The translations under genes were made by a program, and so were the position numbers. From Balanoglossus misakiensis (lineage: Eukaryota; Hemichordata): a stretch of DNA of 64,000 bases. Below are positions 48,733 through 64,000 of this stretch, one piece after another. The stretch covers positions 18,848,001 to 18,912,000 of the forward strand of contig CM082577.2 of assembly GCA_040954595.2 (NCBI GenBank), given 5' to 3'. The notes beneath the pieces are model-generated. The model did not search any database and was not told the DNA's origin. It saw nothing but the letters and a program-made list of their open reading frames with translations. Within the stretch, counting starts at the first letter, position 1; each line of letters opens with the position of its first letter.

Positions 48733-49786
48733 CCCCGGTGGATCATCAGTTGTTACATCCAGGGTTTCTCCGCCTACTGTTTTATCTGCATCAGTGTCAA
48801 AGTAGTGTTCTTGGGTTTCCGGTGGGGAATCCTCTTGACCGCTGGCATACGTCTTTCCATCAGCTGGCAATTTGTCAATAGGTTCTTCTGATTTTGGTCC
48901 ACTTGGGGTCCTGGTGTCTGCTTTCTGGGTCTCTTCAAAGGGATCTTCAGGTCTGTTTTCTTGCACCCTCTCATCTAAGGGGGCGAGCTTCACTTTGTCT
49001 AGCCAGCCAGGAAGGCCAGGACCTGTGTATCCCTTCAGCTTCTCAAAGTGAACCACTTTAAACTTTGTCCGGGGCCCACGCTGGATCCGGTATACAACGT
49101 CAGTCAGTCTGTTCACCACCATATACGGTCCCTCATACGCCATCTGTAGTTTCGGGCTTTGACCCTTCTTCCTCCTTTCGTCTCTTAGCCAAACAAATTC
49201 ACCAGGCTGGAAAGACTTATGAAGGGCATTACGATCGTAATATCTCTTATAGGTCCTAGTACTTGCTTTCAACTGCTCTCTTGCCCGGTAATGGGCATTT
49301 CGCAACTTATCGCGCAGTTTAGCCACATAGTCACCCCCAGATTCCTCCTCAAATTCAATCTCAAATATCAGATCGATGGGCAGTGTCACCTAACTACCCA
49401 GCATCATCATATTCGGAGTTTCACCTGTGGCTGGGTGTACCGAAGAGCTGTCGCCATCGTAGCGCAAGACAGATGTTGGTCCCAGTCTTTTTGGTATTTC
49501 AGGGGGTCCATATAAGACTTTATCGTAGACACAAGACAATGGTTGAATTTATCAACCATCCCGTCTCCCTGTGGGTGTCAAGGCGTGGTGTATGTTTTGT
49601 CCACCCCTAGCAATTTGCAGACCTCCACGAATACTGACGAGATGAAATTTCGGCCTCTATCTGAATGTACCTCGTGAGGCATATCAAACCTACTGAAAAA
49701 ATCGTCGACCAGTACCTTTGCCACTGTGGTTGCCTCCTCATTTGGAATAGGGAATGCCTCCATCCATTTGCTAAAATAGTCTCCGA
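48733..49786 (-). pseudogene. G1' integrase and Pol C-terminal region
   Basis: Near-identical to 19507-20550 of G1. The frame from about 49389 through WLRDERRKKGQSPKLQ and YEGPYMVV to TDDPPG is uninterrupted, so the CAG that is TAG in G1 is intact here. HSDRGRNF is present near 49640. The sequence stops abruptly at 49786, in the middle of the integrase. Confidence 0.88.
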
Positions 49787-50422
49787 TTCCGATTCTGAGG
49801 ATGGGGATCTTTTGGGAAGTTCACGTATAGGAAATATACCAACCCAGGGGAGTGTGTTACCAACCCAGGGGAGTGTGTTACCCACCCAGGGGAGTGTGGT
49901 ACCAGACCGTCAGACGGAAATGGAGCCGACTGGAAATGAAGGGATGGATGCTGCAGGGTCAGGGAGCCAGCAGACTGATGGTAACCATGGTGCAGAATCT
50001 AATTTGCGTCGTTCTACCAGAGTGCGCCGTATTCCATGTCGGTTGCAGGATTATGTACTCACGGAACAGTTATCGGACTAAAACTGTCTTTGTTGACTGT
50101 CGACTACTGTGTATGAAAAAATGCATTGATTGTTAAACATTATTTATTTATTTATTTATTTTATTTAATTATTTGCAACAGGCATGGAACACTTGGACTC
50201 TTGAATTTATTCTTGTCACATGTGGACATGTGCAGGGAAGGGGGGAAGTTATGAGACATTTGATTACTTTGTGAATGGCGCCCTCTGTGTCAAGAGGTGG
50301 GAGGTGGGTAGCCTCGTTTTGGAAAAATACGCCATCTTGTCTTGGTGTGTTATTGTCGATGTCGAGCATGGCCTGATGTGAATAAAGAGTCCATTGAAAT
50401 ACAGTTGTGTGTAGACGTTTCA
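49787..50422 (+). mobile_element. G3: 3' end of a plus-strand gypsy-like element
   Basis: Opens inside a coding tail with three copies of a TQGSV-type repeat (PTQGSVLPTQGSV). It ends LRRSTRVRRIPCRLQDYV and a TAA/TAG-type stop at about 50081, a tail style common to gypsy Pol. Then a TTTA microsatellite (50140-50165), a purine tract AGGGAAGGGGGGAAG (50234-50248) and a putative 3' LTR (about 50252-50422) with AATAAA and a TTTCA end. The left part is missing. Confidence 0.7.
50252..50422 (+). repeat. Putative 3' LTR of G3
   Basis: Begins TGAGACATTTG after the purine tract and ends GTAGACGTTTCA. It contains GTGAATAAAGAG, a poly(A) signal. No second copy exists in the window, so the boundaries are inferred. 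Confidence 0.5.
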
Positions 50423-50896
50423 ATACTTATCAGGCTTAAGTATGGACCCGTGTTGACCTGTACATGATTTGCTATAGATCCTTCACTACGCACGGCGATA
50501 TACCGCAGTGCAAAATCGGTCAGTCAATAGTTAAATCACTTCGCTGGAGAACACACAATTTCCACCCTCCTGAACCAAATACCTAGAAAACCCTAGCTAA
50601 ACCTTGGAATCTTATTTCCTAACAGACTATCGTTGTTTCCCGTTCCGGCAGATAATTGTTTTGCTACCGTGTAGAGCGGGTAGATGAATCCACCCACATA
50701 AGGAGTATGCCCCCGGCCCTACGCGGTTTGTGCAACGTGCCGGATCGAACAACAACGACGTCTACCCAGTATGCAAGATGGCTACAATATGGCGCCAAAA
50801 CGCATACACTCACTACACTAACAGAGTTACTTACAGCAGATCTGGAAACCGATGCGTTCACCATGCAGTACAACTATCCCAACCGCTGCACACCAA
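50423..50896 (-). other. Leader of G1' with a scrap of gag
   Basis: Matches 28945-29412. The first 50 bases are the beginning of the Gag frame (KPDK). The rest is leader, with the primer-site candidate beside the LTR. No gene. Confidence 0.75.
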
Positions 50897-51331
50897 TGTT
50901 GTAGTTTTCTCAGCGTAGCTAGATTTCTCGTCGTGGACCCGGTAATGGTAGCATCGCCCACGATGAAATCCTCCCGTACACTTCAACTGGACTACCAACC
51001 ACCTCGACAGGGTCGGATCGCTTGGAATAGTTGTCAGTGAACACCCTCTCACATGTACATTGACTCAGCGCAACACCAGCCGGAATGGTTAACAAGAACA
51101 ACGGATTTATGTGTATTTCGACTGTGTTACAAACTTTCACGTCTGCCCAGTTCGGAGGTGGAAACCCAAGAGAGCGAGAATGAGGTGTATCCCCAGCAAA
51201 AGTAGCCCGCCCCAACTATTACCCAATCAGCACGAATGTGAAGTTCACGTGATATAGTCCGGCCAATCACAGTTCCAGCCTACTTCCTGATAGGCTCAAG
51301 CAGCGGTAACTTTGCAAGGTTTTCCATGACA
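50897..51331 (-). repeat. 5' LTR of G1' (435 bp)
   Basis: Same length and ends as 275-709. It is followed by the TTAT duplication at 51332-51335 and the same R flank. Confidence 0.88.
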
Positions 51332-51548
51332 TTATTGTGATATATAGGTGAGAAATATATTGGAAAATGTCTTCATTACAAAAATATGTCATGAAATTAT
51401 TGACTAGCAAGAACCATGTGTATATGTATGGCCAAGGGGAAATTTTTAACTTCTAGTTCTGAACATTAACGTTATTGCGCAGGCTACTGTAACCACATTC
51501 AAATAATACATACAATTTTCTGTTGCACCAGTGCTTTGACCTTACAGT
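51332..51548 (+). repeat. R tail between G1' and R6
   Basis: The same 217-bp slice as 710-926 and 29605-29821, but here followed by R6 instead of a DIRS element. Confidence 0.85.
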
Positions 51549-54508
<2,960 letters not shown>

Positions 54509-54997
54509 AATTAATTACTACTACACAGGTCAGGAACACTGAGAAGGCGGCCTTAAATTATGCATTTACATTTGAGGATTTTTTGCCCAATTGTTATGAT
54601 GTAACTTTCAATATTTCTTGTTGTAGTATGAAATTTTCAATGTCAAAAAGTGATCAGACAACACCTGTAGCTAAAAATCTATTTGGTATTGGTACATTTC
54701 GGATATATCTAAATTGTACCAATTTTAGTCTAGAAATATGTATACCTTAGGTAGCTTTTGTTTTCAAACAAATGGTTCATTAGGTATACCTCAATTATGG
54801 TTCATTTGGTATACCTATTTATGGCAAAACGACCAAATCCAAGATTTTTTTTCCAACTGAAGGAGGCATTTCAGGAATACCTAAATAGTACCTTTTCAAT
54901 CGAAAAAGTATACTTTTGGTATACCAATTAGTAAATTTAAAGACCAAATCTGGACTACCTAAGGTAGCCCTTTTTTAAAGCAATAGGTACATTTTAA

Positions 54998-55792
54998 GAT
55001 GGGTCCCTAGGATCTTTTTGCCCGTTGCTATGGGCCTTTATAGGACATTACACCCCGATTTGGACTAAGCCGTTTTCAGAGTCTAATAAGGGGCTGGTAA
55101 CTAGTTAAAAATATGCACGATTGTGAGCGCGCGCCACCTGACGCCATTGATATGCAAATTAGTTAGGTCAAATTTCAAAAGCCTAAGGCTTTTTATTCCG
55201 TGACCTCAAAAACGAACTTGATACGTATTCATTAGTTGCTTGAACCAGGGAAGATCGTGACGGATTTTGTTTTCGAATATTATCGTTGTATCCTACGATT
55301 TCAGCATACCTGTACCACACCTGAAAAAGTCATCGATTTTGGGTGTTTTTGGACGCACTCTTCCACTGGTATCGCTTCTTAGCACGACGAAAACCGAAAA
55401 AACGATCCGTCACACTATGCGGAAGTGCGTTCTCAACAAGCAGGTCAAATTTGGCTGGCCTACGTCGCCTGTGAAAAAAGCCTTAGGGATTTTCGTGAAC
55501 GGTACAAAATCTCTGTGTACAAAACATTGGATTTTTAGCGTTCGATCCAGTTACTGTGGTTACAGGACGCGCACGCTATCGCTGACCGCTGCTTTGCCGT
55601 ATTAGCGTGGCGGCCTATGGCCAGGCGGTAGCTGCCGTAAACATACTCAGACAGGGGGTGTGCACACAATCGTGTGTATTTTTAACTAGTTACAAGCCCC
55701 TTGTCGGACGTTCATAACGGTTTCGATCAAAATTGAGTGTAGTGTCCTATAAAGGCCCATAGCAACGAGCAAAAAGATCCTAGGGACCCATC
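54998..55792 (+). mobile_element. 795-bp TTAA-targeting element, copy 1
   Basis: The ends GATGGGTCCCTAGGATC and complement form imperfect inverted repeats of about 150 bp, flanked by TTAA (54994-54997, 55793-55796). The other units are uninterrupted at this place. No transposase; a 112-codon ORF inside (55267-55605) has no domain and is not accepted. Piggybac-like or Kolobok-like by target. Confidence 0.92.
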
Positions 55793-55845
55793 TTAAGTAT
55801 ACCTAAATAGTACCTATTTAGTCCGGGAAAGTATACCTTAGGTAA

Positions 55846-55992
55846 ATGTAAATGCATAATTTAAGGCCGCCTTCTCAGTGTTCCTGACCTGTGTAGTAGT
55901 AATTAATTACTGTAAGATCAAAGCACTGGTGCAACAGAAAATTGTATGTATTATTTGAATGTGGTTACAGTAACCTTCGCAATAACGTTAAT
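55846..55992 (-). repeat. Inverted copy of the R/R boundary (in R7)
   Basis: 147 bp, the reverse complement of the sequence spanning two adjacent units (ATTAACGTTATTGCG ... TGCATTTACAT). It is inserted within the TACCTTAGGTA palindrome cluster. Confidence 0.88.
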
Positions 55993-56665
55993 ATATACCT
56001 AGTGTACCAGAATTTCGTAAGGGTGTTCCTACACACCACCCTATTGCTGCACAGTTCCTGCACAGGCCACCCTATTGCTGCACAGTTCCTGCACAGGCCA
56101 CCCTATTGCTGCACAGTTCCTGCACACAGGCCATCTTACTACTGCACAGTTCTTGCAGACTGTCCTATTCCTGCACAGTTACCGCTTGCCTTGTTCCTTC
56201 ACTAGTGCAGCAACACCTCATTTGCATGCAAAAAAGTCGCCTTGCAGCAGAGCTGCAGCAACTTTCTATTGCACTGGTGCTGCAACCTTGTGGTATTGCT
56301 ACTGCACCAGTGCAGCAACACTGTGCAGGAGGCCTTAAATTTTCATAAGGGCTATAGGTATGCACATAATTAATGATGTTTGAATATGATACTAGAAATG
56401 TACAGTACACTGATACACTGATCAGCTGACCTTTTGTTTACGCATACGCCATTGCTCCGTTCTCGATCTGTCTCCGAGTCTGAATTTTTCGCACCTATAG
56501 ATTTTAAAGATTTTTGAAGTCTGCAAATTCACTGGCATTGACAAAACTATAACATAATAAGTATAATGTACGCCCCATAATGTACTTGGCATTCGCCTCG
56601 CACTTTATGTTGCACAATGTGTGCTTTCGTCCATTATGGGTCTTCGGGGCGTACATTATTCTCTA

Positions 56666-56818
<153 letters not shown>

Positions 56819-57012
56819 CTATGGTTTGGTCTTGGTCACAACCTTAAAATACCATGGAAGCATAGAACAATGAACTCACTGTGTTGTAATGTCCATTTTC
56901 TCTTTTGGTGATTTTTTTATCAAAGTGTCATACACCCCAGCATGCAAGAAATTTCTCAATATATATACTGCTATCGCAGCAAAACATACCACTACTTTTG
57001 AAGTACTAGTAT

Positions 57013-57227
57013 TGTCTATGTATGTATGTATGTTATCCAGTCATTTTAATGGTACTGTTCCTTGATTTGTATTTATATTTTACGTGACATGTGTTACTTT
57101 TTTGGTGTCTTGTTTATCAGTTAGTTTTTGTTTTGTGATTTAATTGTTTTTATTGTTTCCCAGATCTGAAAGTGGGTTTGCCCGTTGATCTGTGTAATAA
57201 ATAAATAAATAAATAAAATAAAATAAA
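57013..57227 (+). mobile_element. 5'-truncated non-LTR retrotransposon stub
   Basis: 215 bp ending in AATAAATAAATAAATAAAAT-type tail, flanked by AGTAT (57008-57012 and 57228-57232). It contains CAGATCTGAAAGTGGG. The other units lack it. The short 3' end with a simple tail and target duplication is typical of non-LTR insertion; the family is not determined. Confidence 0.82.
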
Positions 57228-57813
57228 AGTATAATAACATAGACAGTTACCTACCTGGTCAGACTAGGCAGTCAATCCAGGCATATGACTGTGTTGTTCA
57301 TCTGGGCTAGTTAAGGACTGATTTCATCCATCTGCAGGATGTGAGTGGCTCTCTTAATAGCTCTCTGTTGTAGGGAATGAAGCTGTTGAGGGTAAAGTAG
57401 AGAACACAAGTGATTTGGCTTACAGACTGACCAACAAAGACGTGGACAAGGGTGTTATGTCCATGAAAATCTACCTAAATATGTACATTCGCAATGGCAG
57501 AATTCATAAATGTTCCTGCAAACATCTTCAAAGAACTACCCTGACTACCCAGTGACATTAACCCTTTGAACCTCGCTCGGAGGTTTACCGCCGCAGGATG
57601 ACCTTTTGACCCCTAATTTTTCAATATGCTGACGTCAAGGCATTTTCCCGCCGACATTGTAAATCCAGCCATATGAAAGCAAGTTAGAAAGCTAGGGGAC
57701 CCTAATGTGACCTTCCAAATGACTTGAAATCGATTCCTATGCGAGCGACTACATATTAAAAAATAGTGATATCCAAGCAGTGATTTTTGGCGAAAGTTGA
57801 CAGAGATTTAAAA

Positions 57814-58197
57814 ATGGCGACCCGACGACAGTTACGCATTGATCCATTGCAAGACGAGGATGCTTTCTGGGCTCATTTTGCCCGAGTACTAGTAGATAGT
57901 AGCTCAGAAAGTGAAGATGAAGAACAAGACCAGCCTGACATCGTTATGGACCAAGATGGTGACCCCAACCGCGCGAACGATGAAGAAGAATTTGAGCCAG
58001 AGCCCGCGATCCAGCTACCCCCACCAGTTCGGCAACGAGTGAGAAGACTGCCCCGTGCCCGCGAAGTAAACCCACCACCTATGATATGGCAGGGCAACAT
58101 AATAAACGGTAGGCAGGCTCCTATATATAATCAACGACGTGGACCGACGAGACAAATGCCAGCTGACAGTACACCATTAGATTATTTTCGGACATAA
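57814..58197 (+). CDS. R-unit ORF (127 aa), copy 6
   Basis: Intact, with a HFARVLVD variant (Asp to Ala). Upstream GTGATTTTTGGCG differs slightly from the other copies. Confidence 0.6.
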   Translation: MATRRQLRIDPLQDEDAFWAHFARVLVDSSSESEDEEQDQPDIVMDQDGDPNRANDEEEFEPEPAIQLPPPVRQRVRRLPRAREVNPPPMIWQGNIINGRQAPIYNQRRGPTRQMPADSTPLDYFRT

Positions 58198-59206
58198 AGT
58201 CATCGTCATCGTCGTGTCGTGTCACAATCATTATTTTGGACATATGCTTACTGTGTGATGAAAGGTGAGAGCGCAGTCAAAAGGTCGAGCTGAATAATAC
58301 AGAGACTCTGAAAATATTGTACCTTATTCTTATCAAACACGTTGATGGATATTTTGACAATTGTGACATGTGAACATTTACAAAAAAATGAAATAAATTT
58401 GCTTCAAACTCATTGGCAAAACAAGGACATGGAATTGCTGTATATTTGTTATTATTGTGATATATAGGTGAGAAATATATTGGAAAATGTCTTCATTACA
58501 AAAATATGTCGTGAAATTATTGACTAGCAAGAACCATGTGTATATGTATGGCCAAGGGGAAATTTTTAACTTCTAGTTCTGAACATTAACGTTATTGTGC
58601 AGGCTACTGTAACCACATTCAAATAATACATACAATTTTCTGTTGCACCAGTGCTTTGACCTTACAGTAATTAATTACTACTACACAGGTCAGGAACACT
58701 GAGAAGGCGGCCTTAAATTATGCATTTACATTTGAGGATTTTTTGCCCATTTGTTATGATGTAACTTTCAATATTTCTTGTTGTAGTATGAAATTTTCAA
58801 TGTCAAAAAGTGATCGGACAACACCTGTAGCTAAAAATCTATTTGGTATTGGTACATTTCGGATATATCTAAATTGTACCAATTTTAGTCTAGAAATATG
58901 TATACCTTAGGTAGCTTTTGTTTTCAAACAAATGGTTCATTAGGTATACCTAAATTATGGTTCATTTGGTATACCTATTTATGGCAAAACGACCAAATCC
59001 AAGATTTTTTTTCCAACCGAATGAGGCATTTCAGGAATACCTAAATAGTACCTTTTCAATCGAAAAAGTATACTTTTGGTATACCGATTAGTAAATTTAA
59101 AGACCAAATCTGGACTACCTAAGGTAGCCCTTTTTTAAAGCAATAGGTACATTTTAAGTATACCTAAATAGTACCTATTTAGTCCGGGAAAGTATACCTT
59201 AGGTAA

Positions 59207-59353
59207 ATGTAAATGCATAATTAAAGGCCGCCTTCTCAGTGTTCCTGACCTGTGTAGTAGTAATTAATTACTGTAAGGTCAAAGCACTGGTGCAACAGAA
59301 AATTGTATGTATTATTTGAATGTGGTTACAGTAGCCTGCGCAATAACGTTAAT
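59207..59353 (-). repeat. Inverted copy of the R/R boundary (in R8)
   Basis: Same 147-bp inverted segment at the same position as in R7, so it was duplicated together with the unit. Absent from R6 and R9. Confidence 0.88.
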
Positions 59354-60012
59354 ATATACCTAGTGTACCAGAATTTCGTAAGGGTGTTCCTACACACCAC
59401 CCTATTGCTGCACACTTCCTGCACAGGCCACCCTATTGCTGCACAGTTCCTGCACACAGGCCATCTTACTACTGCACAGTTCTTGCAGACTGTCCTATTC
59501 CTGCACAGTTACCGCTTGCCTTGTTCCTGCACTAGTGCAGCAACACCTCATTTGCATGCGAAAAAGTCGCCTTGCAGCAGAGCTGCAGCAACTTTCTATT
59601 GCACCGGTGCTGCAACCTTGTGGTATTCTACTGCACCAGTGCAGCAACACTGTGCAGGAGGCCTTAAATTTTCATAAGGGCTATAGGTATGCACATAATT
59701 AATGATGTTTGAATATGATACTAGAAATGTACAGTACACTGATACACTGATCAGCTGACCTTTTGTTTACGCATACGCCATTGCTCCGTTCTCGATCTGT
59801 CTCCGAGTCTGAATTTTTCGCACCTATAGATTTTAAAGATTTTTGAAGTCTGCAAATTCACTGGCATTGACAAAACTATAACATAATAAGTATAATGTAC
59901 GCCCCATAATGTACTCGGCATTCGCCTCGCACATTAGGTTGCACAATGTGTGCTTTCGTCCATTATGGGTCTTCGGGGCGTACATTATTCTCTAACCAAT
60001 GATCATTGCTCA

Positions 60013-60147
<135 letters not shown>

Positions 60148-60922
60148 CTATGGTTTGGTCTTGGTCACAACCTTAAAATACCATGGAATCTTAGAACAAT
60201 GAACTCACTGTGTTGTAATGTCCATTTTCTCTTTTGGTGATTTTTTTATCAAAGTGTCACACACCCCAGCATGCAAGAAATTTCTCAATATATATACTGC
60301 TATCGCAGCAAAACATACCACTACTTTTGAAGTACTAGTATAATAACATAGACAGTTACCTACCTGGTCAGACTAGGCAGTCAATCCAGGCATATGACTG
60401 TGTTGTTCATCTGGGCTAGTTAAGGACTGATTTCATCCATCTGCAGGATGTGAGTGGCTCTCTTAATAGCTCTCTGTTGTAGGGAATGAAGCTGTTGAGG
60501 GTAAAGTAGAGAACACAAGTGATTTGGCTTACAGACTGACCAACAAAGACGTGGACAAGGGTGTTATGTCCATGAAAATCTACCTAAATATGTACATTCG
60601 CAATGGCAGAATTCATGAATGTTCCTGCAAACATCTTCAAAGAACTACCCTGACTACCCAGTGGCTTTAACCCTTTGAACCTCGCTCGGAGGTTTACCGC
60701 CGCAGGATGACCTTTTGACCCCTAATTTTTCAATATGCTGACGTTAAGGCATTTTCCTGCCGACATTGTAAATCCAGCCATATGAAAGCAAGTTAGAAAG
60801 CTAGGGGACCCTAATGTGACCTTCCAAATGACTTGAAATCAATTCCTATGCGAGCGACTACATATTAAATAATAGTGATATCCAAGCAGCGATTTTTAGC
60901 GAAAGTTGACAGAGATTTAAAA

Positions 60923-61306
60923 ATGGCGACCCGACGACAGTTACGCATTGATCCATTGCAAGACGAGGATGCTTTCTGGGCTCATTTTGACCGAGTACTA
61001 GTAGATAGTAGCTCAGAAAGTGAAGATGAAGAACAAGACCAGCCTGACATCGTTATGGACCAAGATGGTGACCCCAACCGCGCGAACGATGAAGAAGAAT
61101 TTGAGCCAGAGCCCGCGATCCAGCCACCCCCACCAGTTCGGCAACGAGTGAGAAGACTGCCCCGTGCCCGCGAAGTAAACCCACCACCTATGATATGGCA
61201 GGGCAACATAATAAACGGTAGGCAGGCTCCTATTTATAATCAACGACGTGGACCGACGAGACAAATGCCAGCTGACAGTACACCATTAGATTATTTTCGG
61301 ACATAA
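60923..61306 (+). CDS. R-unit ORF (127 aa), copy 7
   Basis: Intact and close to the consensus of all copies, with QRVRRLPRAREVNPP and the TPLDYFRT end. Confidence 0.6.
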   Translation: MATRRQLRIDPLQDEDAFWAHFDRVLVDSSSESEDEEQDQPDIVMDQDGDPNRANDEEEFEPEPAIQPPPPVRQRVRRLPRAREVNPPPMIWQGNIINGRQAPIYNQRRGPTRQMPADSTPLDYFRT

Positions 61307-61777
61307 AGTCATCGTCATCGTCGTGTCGTGTCACAATCATTATTTTGGACATATGCTTACTGTGTGATGAAAGGTGAGAACGCAGTCAAAAGGTCGGGCT
61401 GAATAATACAGAGACTCTGAAAATATTGTACCTTATTCTTATCAAACACGTTGATGGATATTTTTACAATTGTGACATGCGAACATTTACAAAAAAATGA
61501 AATAAATTTGCTTCAAACTCATTGGCAAAACAAGGACATGGAGTTGTTGTATATTTGTTATTATTGTGATATATAGGTGAGAAATATATTGGAAAATGTC
61601 TTCATTACAAAAATATGTCGTGAAATTATTGACTAGCAAGAACCATGTGTATATGTATGGCCAAGGGGAAATTTTTAACTTCTAGTTCTGAACATTAACG
61701 TTATTGCGCAGGCTACTGTAACCACAGTCAAATAATACATACAATTTTCTGTTGCACCAGTGCTTTGACCTTACAGT

Positions 61778-63970
<2,193 letters not shown>

Positions 63971-64000
63971 AATATCCACCACCTGAGACACCTCTCTCTG
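63971..64000. other. Foreign sequence after R9
   Basis: AATATCCACCACCTGAGACA and what follows do not match any R unit. Too short to classify. Confidence 0.6.

Larger units (their letters stand above)
43612..51331 (-). mobile_element. G1': truncated gypsy copy hosting G2 and G3 fragment
   Basis: Consists of a partial 3' LTR (43612-43724), purine tract, Pol tail, the G2 insertion (44102-48732), the remaining integrase end (48738-49786), a plus-strand gypsy fragment (49787-50422), the G1 leader (50423-50896) and the 5' LTR (50897-51331). Everything between integrase and gag has been lost. Confidence 0.88.

Noticed and set aside
55267-55605. 112-codon ORF in the 795-bp TTAA element (and the minus ORF at 62318-62506 in the inverted copy)
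   Set aside because: No transposase motif, and in the second copy the frame is shortened; likely chance.

Overview
The window is eukaryotic (animal) repeat DNA. It contains no bacterial-type operons, no rRNA or tRNA genes that I can recognise, and no complete host gene. Its element mix is DIRS-type tyrosine-recombinase retrotransposons, BEL/Pao and Ty3/gypsy LTR elements, hAT and TTAA-targeting DNA elements, and a 3' stub of a non-LTR element. This suggests a repeat-rich marine invertebrate such as a lancelet, hemichordate, echinoderm or mollusc; the clade is a guess.

The backbone is a roughly 3 kb tandem macro-unit, called R here (2957 bp in its undisturbed form), present as complete or damaged copies R1 to R9 from 8.6 kb to 64 kb. 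Each unit holds, in order, a cluster of GGTATACC-like palindromes, a diverging CTGCA/TGCAG cluster, a hairpin, two exon-like stretches, and a TTAACCCTTTG block. That block leads into a conserved 127-codon ORF that looks like the N-terminal end of a piggyBac-type transposase.

Other elements sit in this array. DIRS1 (927-8650) and DIRS2 (29822-40446) lie at the same R position. DIRS1 is broken by a 2.6 kb insert that carries a 750 bp foldback element and a 239-bp tandem array. DIRS2 is broken by a BEL/Pao element (30055-35978) that lacks its reverse transcriptase. A gypsy element on the minus strand, G1 (18668-29604), sits in R3 with a 4-bp duplication (TTAT). G1 is itself interrupted by a hAT transposon (23405-26209), a long-TIR element (21481-22581) and a TTAA element (28198-28701). 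A relative, G1' (43612-51331), is interrupted by a complete second gypsy, G2 (44102-48732), and has lost its middle, which is replaced by the 3' end of a plus-strand gypsy, G3. The window opens in the right end of a third copy, G1'' (1-709).

G1, G1' and G1'' share one integration site, and so do DIRS1 and DIRS2. DIRS1 and DIRS2 also share the same coding lesions. The large-scale pattern is therefore best explained by segmental duplication and unequal exchange of the R array after the insertions, followed by further independent insertions. R7 and R9, for example, each received a 795-bp TTAA element, in opposite orientations and at different TTAA sites. Nearly all coding regions are broken. The most intact are the DIRS1 gag-like ORF, the DIRS1 tyrosine recombinase, the G2 gag-protease, and most copies of the R ORF.
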